From: Bradyrhizobium sp. in8p8
GTDB lineage: Bacteria > Pseudomonadota > Alphaproteobacteria > Rhizobiales > Xanthobacteraceae
Reading direction: 5' to 3'
DNA length: 64,000 nt
Assembly (NCBI RefSeq): GCF_000426845.1
Contig: NZ_AUGD01000022.1
Location: forward strand, 22,467 to 86,466
Shown here: positions 7,224 through 20,551 of the stretch, piece by piece
Numbering within the stretch: the first letter of the stretch is position 1
How the letters are laid out: every line of letters begins with the position of its first letter
Position numbers and translations under genes: made by a program
The notes under the pieces: model-generated
Databases searched by the model: none
Seen by the model: only the letters and a program-made list of their open reading frames with translations
What the model was told of the DNA's origin: nothing

Positions 7224-7352
7224 AACGGCGCAGAAACGAAACCATTTCCCGCATCGGCGAAGACGTCCGGAAACTGGCCATGGTTACTAATCCAGCCAAC
7301 GAATGACGGGCCGCACACCGGGCGTGAGCGGCCGCATCACAGGGGACCGTCA

Positions 7353-7610
7353 ATGCTCAAGACTCTTTCAGCGATCGCTCTGTCTGCGTGTGTCGCCGCG
7401 GCTCTCACCCTCCTGCCCGGCTTTGCCCCGAAGGTCGAAGCCAGCGTGCCGCAGCCGCTGGCCAAGGGCGACCGGCTCGATGTCCGCGCCATTGGCAGGG
7501 ACTGCTCGCATCAGGCATGGCCGAACTTCGAGGCCTCGTGCCTGCGTCGCGCCGGCACCAAGGCCAACATCCGCGAAGCCCGTCTCGTCACCGCGGATCG
7601 CACCCCGTAG
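7353..7610 (+). CDS. Small exported protein of unknown function
   Basis: 85 residues beginning MLKTLSAIALSACVAAAL, a good signal peptide ending near VEA. The mature peptide of about 55 residues holds two cysteines (DCSHQAWPNFEASCLR), which could form a disulfide in the periplasm. Similar short Rhizobiales proteins with a DC...W...C...R pattern occur singly and have no known role. A GGGGA ribosome site precedes ATG 7353. It is convergent with gyrA. Confidence 0.65.
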   Translation: MLKTLSAIALSACVAAALTLLPGFAPKVEASVPQPLAKGDRLDVRAIGRDCSHQAWPNFEASCLRRAGTKANIREARLVTADRTP

Positions 7611-7689
7611 CCGGGTCTGACCACGCCGCATCCGCTGAGCGGTGCTTAGCCCGGCTTGAGCGGAGCGCAATCCGAGCTGCGGGCGAACG

Positions 7690-10419
<2,730 letters not shown>

Positions 10420-10747
10420 GGGGAAATCCGGTGAGGTTTATCTGGGAATCATATAGCGCATCGGGCCTGTGATAACCACCCTCGCGCATGTCCCTGCAAG
10501 CGATTTTTCCGCCTATTTTTCCAACAACTTAGGCCCTTACGAACCCCGCTCCCGAGAGGCCCGGAATCGCCTCCCCTGCTCAATGGCGCGACGAACCGTC
10601 AGCCTGCTTGCCGGACGCAACTCAAGCTCGCTTCAAACATGAAGCGGGCCCGGAAAACCCGAGCCCGCCGCCGATCAACACGAATTGCTGCCACGACACG
10701 CTAAGCAGCCGACCAGACGGTGCGCCTTGGCTGTGCGGTCCGCGTTC
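10420..10747. other. Intergenic region between gyrA and ssb
   Basis: About 330 bases holding the upstream region of gyrA (left) and the 3' end of ssb (right). Apart from the two hairpins near 10629-10668 no gene, RNA or confident promoter was recognised. Confidence 0.5.
10629..10668 (-). terminator. Two overlapping hairpins downstream of ssb
   Basis: GCGGGC (10644-10649) pairs with GCCCGC (10663-10668) around a GGAAAACC centre, and the alternative CGCTTC (10629-10634)/GAAGCG (10641-10646) hairpin shares bases with it. Likely the ssb terminator; the T-run in the minus-strand reading is weak. Confidence 0.5.
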
Positions 10748-11239
10748 TCAGAACGGGATATCATCGTCCATGTCGCTGTTGCGACCGCCGCCGGCTGCAA
10801 CCGGCCGGCGCGGCGCACTGCTGACGGGACCGGAGGAGCCGAAATCGCCGCCGGGCTCATCGCCGAAGCTGCCGCCCCCTCCTCCGCCGCGGCCGTCGAG
10901 CATTGTCAGGGTCGAGTTGAAGCCCTGGAGCACGACTTCGGTAGAATACTTCTCCACGCCACTCTGGTCGGTCCACTTGCGGGTCTGCAGCGCGCCCTCG
11001 ATGTAGACCTTCGCGCCCTTCTTCAGATACTGCTCGGCGACCTTGCAAAGCCCTTCATTGAAGATCACGACGCGATGCCACTCGGTCTTCTCCTTGCGCT
11101 CGCCGGTGTTCTTGTCACGCCACGTCTCCGAGGTGGCGATGCTCAGATTTGCGATCGGCCGCCCGTCCTGGGTCCGGCGGATTTCAGGATCCTTGCCGAG
11201 ATTTCCAACCAGAATGACCTTGTTGACGCTTCCCGCCAT
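10748..11239 (-). CDS. ssb: Single-stranded DNA-binding protein
   Basis: 163 residues. The OB-fold N-terminus begins MAGSVNKVILVGNLGKDPEIR and continues through SETWRDKNTGERKEKTEWHRV. A Gly-rich linker (GRGGGGGGSFGD) follows, and the conserved acidic tip DDDIPF recruits partner proteins. It protects ssDNA in replication, recombination and repair. A GTTC-N7-GTTC SOS box at 11397-11411 lies 158 bp upstream, so LexA control is likely. In many alphaproteobacteria ssb and uvrA are direct neighbours; here two outer-membrane protein genes stand between them. Confidence 0.97.
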   Translation of the reverse strand: MAGSVNKVILVGNLGKDPEIRRTQDGRPIANLSIATSETWRDKNTGERKEKTEWHRVVIFNEGLCKVAEQYLKKGAKVYIEGALQTRKWTDQSGVEKYSTEVVLQGFNSTLTMLDGRGGGGGGSFGDEPGGDFGSSGPVSSAPRRPVAAGGGRNSDMDDDIPF

Positions 11240-11396
11240 CGCCGCTCTCCACTCCGAATGCCACTGAATTTCAATAGGGCGAGTCCCGCTGCCCGCGTTC
11301 CTCTGCGCCTCGTTGAGGCGACCCTATACGCTCGCGGCCCCGGATCGGCCCGTCGCACCGCAGGTTATCCCCACATATAGCACCAATTCCTCGCCT

Positions 11397-11411
11397 GTTC
11401 TAGATTTGTTC
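11397..11411. promoter_or_regulatory. Alphaproteobacterial SOS (LexA) box upstream of ssb
   Basis: GTTC-TAGATTT-GTTC, exactly the GTTC-N7-GTTC direct repeat bound by alphaproteobacterial LexA. The ssb ATG is 158 bp away on the minus strand. A matching box precedes uvrA. Confidence 0.75.
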
Positions 11412-11539
11412 CAGAAAATCGATGGAACAACCTGGAATGGAACTCTGCCGAAAAATTTGAGGCGGGCGGGGAACCCGATGGAACTTTTTGCGGTTCCCGT
11501 GACAGCACGAAACTTAATGAACATCATCTACTTAGCTGG

Positions 11540-11553
11540 CTCACGATCGTGAG
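11540..11553. promoter_or_regulatory. Perfect 14-base palindrome CTCACGATCGTGAG
   Basis: Fully self-complementary, 136 bp before the ATG of the omp gene. It could be an operator or the stem of a 5' UTR hairpin. No regulator is assigned. Confidence 0.35.
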
Positions 11554-11688
11554 GGACTGTTGCATTTCGGAGACGGACTCGATCACCAAATCGCGCTACG
11601 GTTGACTCGGACTTGGACGTTATGGGCATCGCGCTTAACCGCTTCGGGGATCTCGCAAGAAGCGGACAACTTTGGAGGGCTTTAGGAA

Positions 11689-12441
11689 ATGAGAAAGACC
11701 TTAGTAATTGCATTTGGGGCCGCTGCGCTGGGCCTCTCTGCTCCGGCAAACGCGGCGGATCTCGCCGCTCGTCCGTACACGAAAGCGCCGGTGGCTGCGC
11801 CCGCGCCGATCTACACCTGGACCGGTTTCTATGCTGGTATTCAGGGCGGTGGCGGCTGGGGCGACAGCGACGAGACGTTCTTCCTCCTTCCGAACGGCCC
11901 GGGCTTCGCAGGAACTCAGAACTACGACATCAGCGGCGGTTTCGTCGGTGGCGTGTTCGGCTATAATTGGCAGTCGGGCCCGGTCGTTTTCGGCATCGAG
12001 GGCGACTATCACTGGTCTGATATCAGCGGCCGTTCGGCGGAAATCAATGCCGGCCTAGGCGACACCTACTTCACGAAGATCCGCAGCTTCGGCGATATCA
12101 AGGGCCGTCTCGGCTATTCGACCGGTCCCGCTCTGTTCTTTGTCAGTGGCGGTGCCGCCGTTGGCGACCTGCAGCATCGCTATGATGTTCCTCTCGTCGG
12201 CAGTGTCGTGCGGAATGACTGGCGTTGGGGCTGGACCGTCGGCGCCGGCGCGGAATACATGTTCGCCCCGAACTGGTCCGCCAAGGTCGAGTACAACTAC
12301 ATCGATTTCGGCACAAGCACGCTGCAGTACACCGCTCCGGCTGTTGCCGCGAACCGCTCCGAGTGGACCGACACCGTTCACACGGTCAAGGCTGGCGTGA
12401 ACTATCACTTCAACTGGGGCGCGCCCGCTCCGAGGTACTGA
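11689..12441 (+). CDS. Outer membrane beta-barrel protein, Omp31/RopB type
   Basis: 250 residues: signal peptide (LVIAFGAAALGLSAPANA), then the ADLAARPYTKAP start shared with its neighbour. An eight-stranded barrel is expected from repeated alternating strands: YTWTGFYAGIQGGGGWG, GGFVGGVFGYNWQSG, VFGIEGDY, WRWGWTVGAGAEYMF and the terminal KAGVNYHFNW. It ends PAPRY, an aromatic C-terminus suited to BAM insertion. It is a structural or pore-forming envelope protein, abundant in rhizobia. It forms a tandem pair with the paralogue at 12676-13368, each with its own terminator. Confidence 0.88.
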   Translation: MRKTLVIAFGAAALGLSAPANAADLAARPYTKAPVAAPAPIYTWTGFYAGIQGGGGWGDSDETFFLLPNGPGFAGTQNYDISGGFVGGVFGYNWQSGPVVFGIEGDYHWSDISGRSAEINAGLGDTYFTKIRSFGDIKGRLGYSTGPALFFVSGGAAVGDLQHRYDVPLVGSVVRNDWRWGWTVGAGAEYMFAPNWSAKVEYNYIDFGTSTLQYTAPAVAANRSEWTDTVHTVKAGVNYHFNWGAPAPRY

Positions 12442-12466
12442 TAGCGCGAATCGCGCGTGACGATCG

Positions 12467-12490
12467 AAGGCCGGCCTCGCGCCGGCCTTT
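12467..12490 (+). terminator. Intrinsic terminator of first omp gene
   Basis: AAGGCCGGC (12467-12475) and GCCGGCCTT (12481-12489) around CTCGC; perfect 9-bp stem, short T-run. Confidence 0.8.
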
Positions 12491-12622
12491 GTCGTTTGGA
12501 TGCAGCTCGCTCGGGGTAATGGGTCAGTAACCATCACCTTTTGTGACGTTGTGGCTTTTCGGAGACACAACTTGCAGCTTTGATGGTGTAATGCAGCGCC
12601 AGTTGGGCCGTTGAGTCCGCTC

Positions 12623-12640
12623 CCTTCCGGTCACGGAAGG
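12623..12640 (+). promoter_or_regulatory. 5' UTR hairpin before second omp gene
   Basis: CCTTCCG-GTCA-CGGAAGG, a perfect 7-bp stem with a four-base loop 35 bp before ATG 12676. It may stabilise the mRNA or serve as a regulatory site. Confidence 0.45.
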
Positions 12641-12675
12641 CAACAACAGAAACTGGTACTGGGATTAAGTTGAAA

Positions 12676-13368
12676 ATGAAAAAGGTTTTGTTGGCTTCGG
12701 CCTGCTTGTTCGCCCTGGCAGCTCCTGCTTCGGCTGCTGATCTCGCGGCTCGCCCCTATACCAAGGCTCCGATGGTTCCGGCCGCTGCCGTCTACAACTG
12801 GACGGGCTTCTATCTCGGTATCGTCGGCGGCGGCGCCTGGGAAGCCTCTTCGGGCGACCCGAAGATGCAGGGCGGCTTCGTCGGCGGCACCGCTGGCTAC
12901 AACTGGCAGGCCGGCAACGTCGTGTTCGGCCTCGAGGCCGATGGCGCCTGGGCAGACGTCAGCGCCTCGGCGGCTGGCACCGTTTTCGTCGCCGGCGTCG
13001 GCGGCGTCCCCGCTTCGGTGTCCTCGAGGACCGACGCGATGGGCACCGTGCGCGGTCGCATCGGCTGGGCCGTCAACAACGTGCTGCTGTACGGCACCGG
13101 CGGTTACGCCTGGATCGACAACAAGGTCACCGCCACCCTGGGCGCTGCCTCGATTTCCGACAGCAAGTTTCACTCCGGCTGGACCGTTGGCGCGGGTGTC
13201 GAGGCGTTCTTTGCTCCGCAGTGGTCGGTCAAGGGCGAGTACCTCTATCGCAGCCTCGGCGGCGAGACCTACTTCTCGGGTCCCGTTCCCAGCGGCACGC
13301 TCAACCTTCACACCGTGCAGGTCGGCGTGAACTATCACTTCGGCGGCCCGGTCGTCGCGAAGTACTGA
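12676..13368 (+). CDS. Outer membrane beta-barrel protein, Omp31/RopB type (paralogue)
   Basis: 230 residues from ATG 12676 (the in-frame TTG at 12670 is less likely). Signal peptide (VLLASACLFALAAPASA), then ADLAARPYTKAP as in the upstream paralogue. Barrel strands are recognisable: YNWTGFYLGIVGGGAW, GGFVGGTAGYNWQAG, VVFGLEADGAW, FHSGWTVGAGVEAFF and VQVGVNYHFGG, ending VVAKY. It is shorter than its neighbour through loop changes. Tandem duplication followed by divergence is inferred. A strong terminator follows, then the uvrA promoter region. Confidence 0.88.
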   Translation: MKKVLLASACLFALAAPASAADLAARPYTKAPMVPAAAVYNWTGFYLGIVGGGAWEASSGDPKMQGGFVGGTAGYNWQAGNVVFGLEADGAWADVSASAAGTVFVAGVGGVPASVSSRTDAMGTVRGRIGWAVNNVLLYGTGGYAWIDNKVTATLGAASISDSKFHSGWTVGAGVEAFFAPQWSVKGEYLYRSLGGETYFSGPVPSGTLNLHTVQVGVNYHFGGPVVAKY

Positions 13369-13393
13369 TCACGACCGACGTCACATCGTCACG

Positions 13394-13422
13394 AAAGGCC
13401 GGCCTTGCGCCGGCCTTTTTTG
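13394..13422 (+). terminator. Intrinsic terminator of second omp gene
   Basis: AAAGGCCGGC (13394-13403) pairs with GCCGGCCTTT (13409-13418), followed by more T residues. Nearly identical to the terminator after the first omp gene, supporting tandem duplication of a gene-plus-terminator unit. Confidence 0.88.
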
Positions 13423-13520
13423 TTTTGCCCGTTAGAGCTCCGAAAGTCCCTGCTGCCAGATGCCGCCAGCGCGCCAACAATCCGTTGACGATTCGCAAGT
13501 CGCACTGGAAATCCTCTGTC

Positions 13521-13535
13521 GTTCTTCCTACGTTC
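13521..13535. promoter_or_regulatory. SOS (LexA) box upstream of uvrA
   Basis: GTTC-TTCCTAC-GTTC, exactly spaced direct repeat, 96 bases before uvrA ATG 13632. Together with the box before ssb it indicates LexA control of both. Confidence 0.78.
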
Positions 13536-13631
13536 GCTGACATACCCATCGGCGCCGATCCGGTTCCGGGCGAAGCGCGCCTTTCCCTTGGCGCGATTGC
13601 GCGTCTTTGGGCTTCCTTGAGGACCAGCGGG

Positions 13632-16610
<2,979 letters not shown>

Positions 16611-16650
16611 GTAGCGAAATGGGGCGAGCCATCGGCGCGCATAGGACGGA

Positions 16651-17313
16651 ATGAACAAGGCCAACCCGCCCTACTCCCTCGCCATCTTCGACCTCGACGG
16701 CACCCTCGCCGACAGCTTCCCGTGGTTCCTGCGCACCATCAACGACGTCGCCGATCACTTCAATTTTCGCCGCGTCGCGCAAGAGGACATCGAGGAGCTG
16801 CGGCATGCCTCGAGCCGCGAAATCCTTTCCCGGCTCGAGGTGCCCTTGTGGAAGCTGCCGGCGATTGCGCGGCATGCGCGGCGGCTGAAGGCGGAGGCAG
16901 CTGGCGAGATTTCGCTGTTTGCGGGCGTCGAGGCGATGCTGCGGATGCTCGCCGACAACGGCGTGCAGATGGCGCTCGTGACCTCCGACAGCGAAGCCAA
17001 CGCGCGCGAGAAGCTCGGAGACGCCGCGGCGCTGTTTTCACATTTCGACTGCGCGGCTTCGTTGTTCGGCAAGCCCGCGAAATTCCGCAGGGTCATCCGC
17101 CGCGCCGGCGTCGCGCCTGCCCGGGTGATTTCGATCGGCGACGAGGTTCGTGACATCGACGCCGCGCGGGCCGTCGGGATCGCTTGCGGTGCAGTGTGCT
17201 GGGGTTATGCGGCACCCGCGGCGCTGCAAGCGCTTCGGCCCGACCATGTGTTCGAGCAGATCAGTGACATCGCGCCGGCCCTGATCGGTGCCAGAAATCC
17301 CATGCAGGCTTAG
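16651..17313 (+). CDS. HAD-family phosphatase (phosphoglycolate-phosphatase-like)
   Basis: 220 residues. HAD motif I is FDLDGTLADS, with nucleophile and acid Asp. Motif II is the Thr-Ser in ALVTSDS. Motif III Lys is in GKPAKF, and motif IV is ISIGDEVRDIDAA. A helical cap follows motif I, as in the Gph/PGP subgroup. The substrate is probably a small phosphomonoester but is not predictable from sequence. It starts 40 bp after uvrA. Its last four bases overlap the convergent small membrane gene (17310-17313). Confidence 0.85.
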   Translation: MNKANPPYSLAIFDLDGTLADSFPWFLRTINDVADHFNFRRVAQEDIEELRHASSREILSRLEVPLWKLPAIARHARRLKAEAAGEISLFAGVEAMLRMLADNGVQMALVTSDSEANAREKLGDAAALFSHFDCAASLFGKPAKFRRVIRRAGVAPARVISIGDEVRDIDAARAVGIACGAVCWGYAAPAALQALRPDHVFEQISDIAPALIGARNPMQA

Positions 17314-17537
17314 CTGCCGCGGGGCGGATCGTGCTTCTCCATCGAGACCACGATCCGCTCCAGCAAGCCGTTCATCCGCCGGGTCTCGGCCACCTGCTGC
17401 TCGTAAAGCTCGATCAAGGTCGCACCGGACGATCCGCGCGCCTGCATGCCGTTTCGTCGCGAGAACCAGAACCAGAACCCGATCAGAAGCACGAACGGCA
17501 GCCACGCCACCGCGAGTTCGACCCATTTATTGTCCAT
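17310..17537 (-). CDS. Small single-pass membrane protein of unknown function
   Basis: 75 residues from ATG 17537. One transmembrane helix near the N-terminus (ELAVAWLPFVLLIGFWFWFS), then a basic RRNGMQARG, then a cytosolic helix (LIELYEQQVAETRRMNGLLERIVVSMEK) that could form a coiled coil. Similar short proteins are widespread in Rhizobiales without known role. The 3' end overlaps the HAD gene by four bases in a tail-to-tail arrangement. The longer open frame to 17642 lacks a plausible start. Confidence 0.65.
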   Translation of the reverse strand: MDNKWVELAVAWLPFVLLIGFWFWFSRRNGMQARGSSGATLIELYEQQVAETRRMNGLLERIVVSMEKHDPPRGS

Positions 17538-17681
17538 TGCAAATGTTTCCGCTTCCTGCCGTGCATCTCTCGATGGAGAATCAATCCTGGAGAGCATCTG
17601 TCGGCGTAAGGCGGCTTCCGGTTCGAGCACGAGGCCCCGCATGGACCAAGGTGGGATCCCGCCACCCGGCCCGGCACTAGC

Positions 17682-18326
17682 TCACTCGCCGGATCGACCG
17701 GCAGCCTTGCGCGACGCCCCTCCTCCGATTTCCTTGTCCAGGCACGCAAAAGCCTCCTTCACGTGGGTGGCCAGAGGTCGCTTGCCCTGGTCGCGATTCC
17801 AATTGTCGATCGCCAGGCGCAGCGCTCCAACCGACATCATAGCGACCACGCGCAGCGCAGCCTGGCGATGGGGCTGCGCCCACATCTGGCGCAGCGCCTC
17901 GAATACGGCTTCTTCCTTCTCGACGTATTTCGCCTGCTGCCGGATGCGAAGCGCCTCGTTCGCAGACATCAGGCGTTCGATCACCTTGGTCTGCTTGTAG
18001 TCGACCTGAAAGCGGGCCGTCAGGTCCAGCAAGGCGCTCTTCACGGCATCGAGAGGCGACTGCCTGGTCGTTTGCTCCAGCACGGCGGCACGCAGCGTCT
18101 CGCTGAACCCGCCGTCCTGCCAGGCCAGGAGGATCTCTTCTTTGGACTTGAAGTAGTAGAAGAACGTCCGCCGCGAGATCCCCGCCGCCTCCGCGATCGC
18201 GTCCAGCGTGGTGGCGTCGTAGCCCTTGGTCAGGAACAATTTCAGGCCTTGCTCGGCGATACGATGCTGCGTTTCGCGCCGCTTCCGTTCGCGCAGGCCT
18301 TCCTCCTTTCGGGGCGAATTTTTCAT
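17682..18326 (-). CDS. TetR/AcrR family transcriptional regulator
   Basis: 214 residues. The N-terminal HTH domain is textbook: RRETQHRIAEQGLKLFLTKG, then YDATTLDAIAEAAGISRRTF and FYYFKSKEEIL. The C-terminal domain resembles the MftR/TetR_C_17-like type (FQVDYKQTKVIERLMSANEALR). Divergent from an alpha/beta hydrolase gene. The 93-bp spacer holds two CACT-N2-GTG palindromes 22 bp apart, so it probably represses the hydrolase/lipoprotein operon and itself. The inducer is unknown. Confidence 0.88.
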   Translation of the reverse strand: MKNSPRKEEGLRERKRRETQHRIAEQGLKLFLTKGYDATTLDAIAEAAGISRRTFFYYFKSKEEILLAWQDGGFSETLRAAVLEQTTRQSPLDAVKSALLDLTARFQVDYKQTKVIERLMSANEALRIRQQAKYVEKEEAVFEALRQMWAQPHRQAALRVVAMMSVGALRLAIDNWNRDQGKRPLATHVKEAFACLDKEIGGGASRKAAGRSGE

Positions 18327-18366
18327 CGCCCGTTTCTGCCATGAAATCGACCAGTTTGCAAAATTA

Positions 18367-18397
18367 CACTAAGTGCAATTGAAACTTACACTCGGTG
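18367..18397. promoter_or_regulatory. Tandem TetR-type operators CACTaaGTG and CACTcgGTG
   Basis: TTACACTAAGTG and TTACACTCGGTG repeat at a 22-bp period (palindromes 18367-18375 and 18389-18397), placing them on the same DNA face two helical turns apart. They sit between the divergent TetR and hydrolase genes, 22 bp before hydrolase ATG 18420. Confidence 0.65.
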
Positions 18398-18419
18398 AGA
18401 CTTTGAGCAAGGTGCATTC

Positions 18420-19532
18420 ATGGTGAACCGGTCGGGCGGCGACACTCCCTCTCGGCATGTTCGATCTGCGCGCAGCGCCGGCGAAGCAATCGCTCCTGAA
18501 AATATGACGCGACGGCGCCTCGGCACCATGCTGCTCGCAGCCGCGGTTACAGCGGCGCTCACCGCACATTCAGCGCAAGCGCAGTCCGCTCCGCCCGCTT
18601 TCATCGATTTCGACTGGGCCGATCCCGCGCGTTCGCGGCCCGTTCCGGCGCGCCTGCACTGGCCGACGGATGCCGCGCCGGGATCGCGTGTGCCGCTCAT
18701 CGTGTTCTCCCACGGCCTCGGTGGCTCTCGCCGCGGCTACAGCTATCTGGGGCGATATTGGTCGGCCCGCGGCATTGCCAGCTTGCATGTCCAGCATGCG
18801 GGCAGCGATTCGTCGCTCTGGGCGGGCAATCCCCTCGCCGTCGTGGACCGCTTGCAGCGAGCCGCCCATGAGAGCGAGGCGCTGGCGCGAGCCTTGGACC
18901 TGCGCTTCGCCCTGGATCGCATGCTGTCGAGTCCCTATGGCGCCCACGTCGATCGCCAGCGCGTCGTAGCGGCGGGGCATTCATATGGAGCGAACACTGC
19001 TCTTGTTGCCGTTGGCGCCCGCGTGATGCGCGAAGGGAGATGGGTGGAGGCCCGGGACCCGCGCTTTGGAGCCGCCATCGTCATCTCGGCCCCTCCATTC
19101 TATGGCGAGTCCGATCTTGCCTCGGTGCTGAGCAGGATCACCGTTCCAACCCTTCACGTGACGGCGACGAACGACGTCATTCAGATTCCCGGATACTACT
19201 CGCCCGCTGCCGACCGGTTGAAGGTCTTCAATGCCATCGCCACACCGCGAAAGCTGCTCGCCGTGTTCGAAGGTGGTTCGCACAGCGTCTTCACCGATCG
19301 CGCCTTCACGGGTGGTCCCGCTCTCAACCCCAAAGTCAAGCTCGCGACCGCCGAGCTCACTCTGGCCTTTCTCGACCTGGTTTTCGAAGGCAACGGGGCA
19401 ACGCTGGCGCGCTGGAATGTCACTTGGCAGCCGTTGCTGGCGTCGGCGCCGGGGGCCGCACCTTCTCCCCTGCCCGCCGCGCATTCCCGGCGCATGGCCC
19501 AGGGAGCGACCGATCTCGTTTCCTCGCCATGA
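18420..19532 (+). CDS. Exported alpha/beta hydrolase (dienelactone/PAF-acetylhydrolase-like)
   Basis: 370 residues from ATG 18420, which has a GCAAGG site seven bases upstream; ATG 18504 (MTRRRLGTM) would start directly at a signal peptide ending SAQAQ and is a serious alternative. The fold is clear: oxyanion strand VPLIVFSHGLGGSRRGYS, nucleophile elbow GHSYGAN, later LHVTATNDVIQIPG (acid) and GGSHSVFTD (His). The predicted product is a periplasmic serine hydrolase of unknown substrate. The stop overlaps the next gene's ATG (ATGA), a coupled operon with a DUF3313 lipoprotein, behind TetR operators. Confidence 0.85.
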   Translation: MVNRSGGDTPSRHVRSARSAGEAIAPENMTRRRLGTMLLAAAVTAALTAHSAQAQSAPPAFIDFDWADPARSRPVPARLHWPTDAAPGSRVPLIVFSHGLGGSRRGYSYLGRYWSARGIASLHVQHAGSDSSLWAGNPLAVVDRLQRAAHESEALARALDLRFALDRMLSSPYGAHVDRQRVVAAGHSYGANTALVAVGARVMREGRWVEARDPRFGAAIVISAPPFYGESDLASVLSRITVPTLHVTATNDVIQIPGYYSPAADRLKVFNAIATPRKLLAVFEGGSHSVFTDRAFTGGPALNPKVKLATAELTLAFLDLVFEGNGATLARWNVTWQPLLASAPGAAPSPLPAAHSRRMAQGATDLVSSP

Positions 19533-20377
19533 GATGGCCCGCGGTAGCAGTCTTGAGCTTGATGGCGGCCGGTTGCGCGGCCGCCCCGCTCGAACGCGCC
19601 GGGTCGCTCGCCTCATACGACAATCTTACGCCGTCCGATGGTCTGCTGACGAAGTCGCAGCTCCGGATCAGCAAGGCCGATGTTCTCGCAGCGAAGACGG
19701 CTCGCATCGAGCCGACCGCCTTCACGGCAGCCGCGGTGAGCCGGCCGTTCTCGCAGCAGCAGCGCACGCTGATCAAGAATGCGGTCAACAGATCGATGTG
19801 TCTTGCGCTGAGCGAGCGCTTCCGGATCGTGGCCACCACGGAGGCTGCGGACTTGAATGTTCGCGCGATCATCACACACATTGCGCCGACCGATGCGACG
19901 GCAGCGGGCGTCTCCAAGGTCGCGAGCGTTGTGCCGTCCATCGTTGCTCCCGGCGTGCCCATTCCGGTGCCGCGGCTTCCAATTGGACTTGGGAGCCTGT
20001 CCGTCGAGGCCGAGGCCCGCGATCGCAGCGGCAACCAACAGGCGGCCATGATCTGGGCGCGCGGGGCGAATTCCTTCACCAGCTCTCCGCGTGTATCGAG
20101 CGATGGCGACGCCTATGATCTTGCCGACGCTTTCGGAAGCGATTTCGGGAGGTTTTTGGTGACCGCGGAGAGTCCGTTCGGGAAGGTCCCAGCGCCACCG
20201 TCCGCCGACAGATTGAGCGCCTCGCTCGGTGGCGCGCCCAAGGAAGCGATCTGCGAGACATTCGGCCGAGCGCCGGGATTGGCCGGCCTCGTCGGAGAAC
20301 GGATCGGCTTGCCGCCGGACTGGACCGATCGGGGTGCGCCAGAGGACGCCGTGTCAGAGGCGCAGAACGTCAATTGA
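19529..20377 (+). CDS. DUF3313 family lipoprotein
   Basis: 282 residues. Lipobox LMAAGC puts a lipidated cysteine at position 16. The mature protein fits DUF3313, small envelope lipoproteins of unknown role: LASYDNLTPSDG near the start, later VRAIITHIAPTDA and SVEAEARDRSGNQQAAM. ATG 19529 overlaps the hydrolase stop by four bases. Co-expression with an exported hydrolase under a TetR repressor suggests an inducible envelope response, for example to a hydrophobic compound; this is inference. Confidence 0.8.
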   Translation: MRWPAVAVLSLMAAGCAAAPLERAGSLASYDNLTPSDGLLTKSQLRISKADVLAAKTARIEPTAFTAAAVSRPFSQQQRTLIKNAVNRSMCLALSERFRIVATTEAADLNVRAIITHIAPTDATAAGVSKVASVVPSIVAPGVPIPVPRLPIGLGSLSVEAEARDRSGNQQAAMIWARGANSFTSSPRVSSDGDAYDLADAFGSDFGRFLVTAESPFGKVPAPPSADRLSASLGGAPKEAICETFGRAPGLAGLVGERIGLPPDWTDRGAPEDAVSEAQNVN

Positions 20378-20551
20378 GCTTTGGCGGAATGGTTCTGGGT
20401 TGAGACCCGGCAGCCGCACCGTTCGAAAACGCCCCACGCTTGCGCGCGGCCGCTCCTTCATCGCTCCATCAACCCCAGCCCTATCCAGCTTGAGGCCCTG
20501 CATCGGCCGATTTGGGCCCCTTTGGGAAAGTCACCGCGGGGTTTTGACGAA

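Larger units (their letters stand above)
11240..11688. other. Regulatory intergenic region between divergent ssb and omp gene
   Basis: About 450 bases, more AT-rich than the neighbours. It holds a LexA-type SOS box, a 14-base perfect palindrome, and repeated GGAAC/GGAAT words around 11421-11505. No ORF with coding features was found. It should carry promoters for both flanking genes. Confidence 0.6.
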
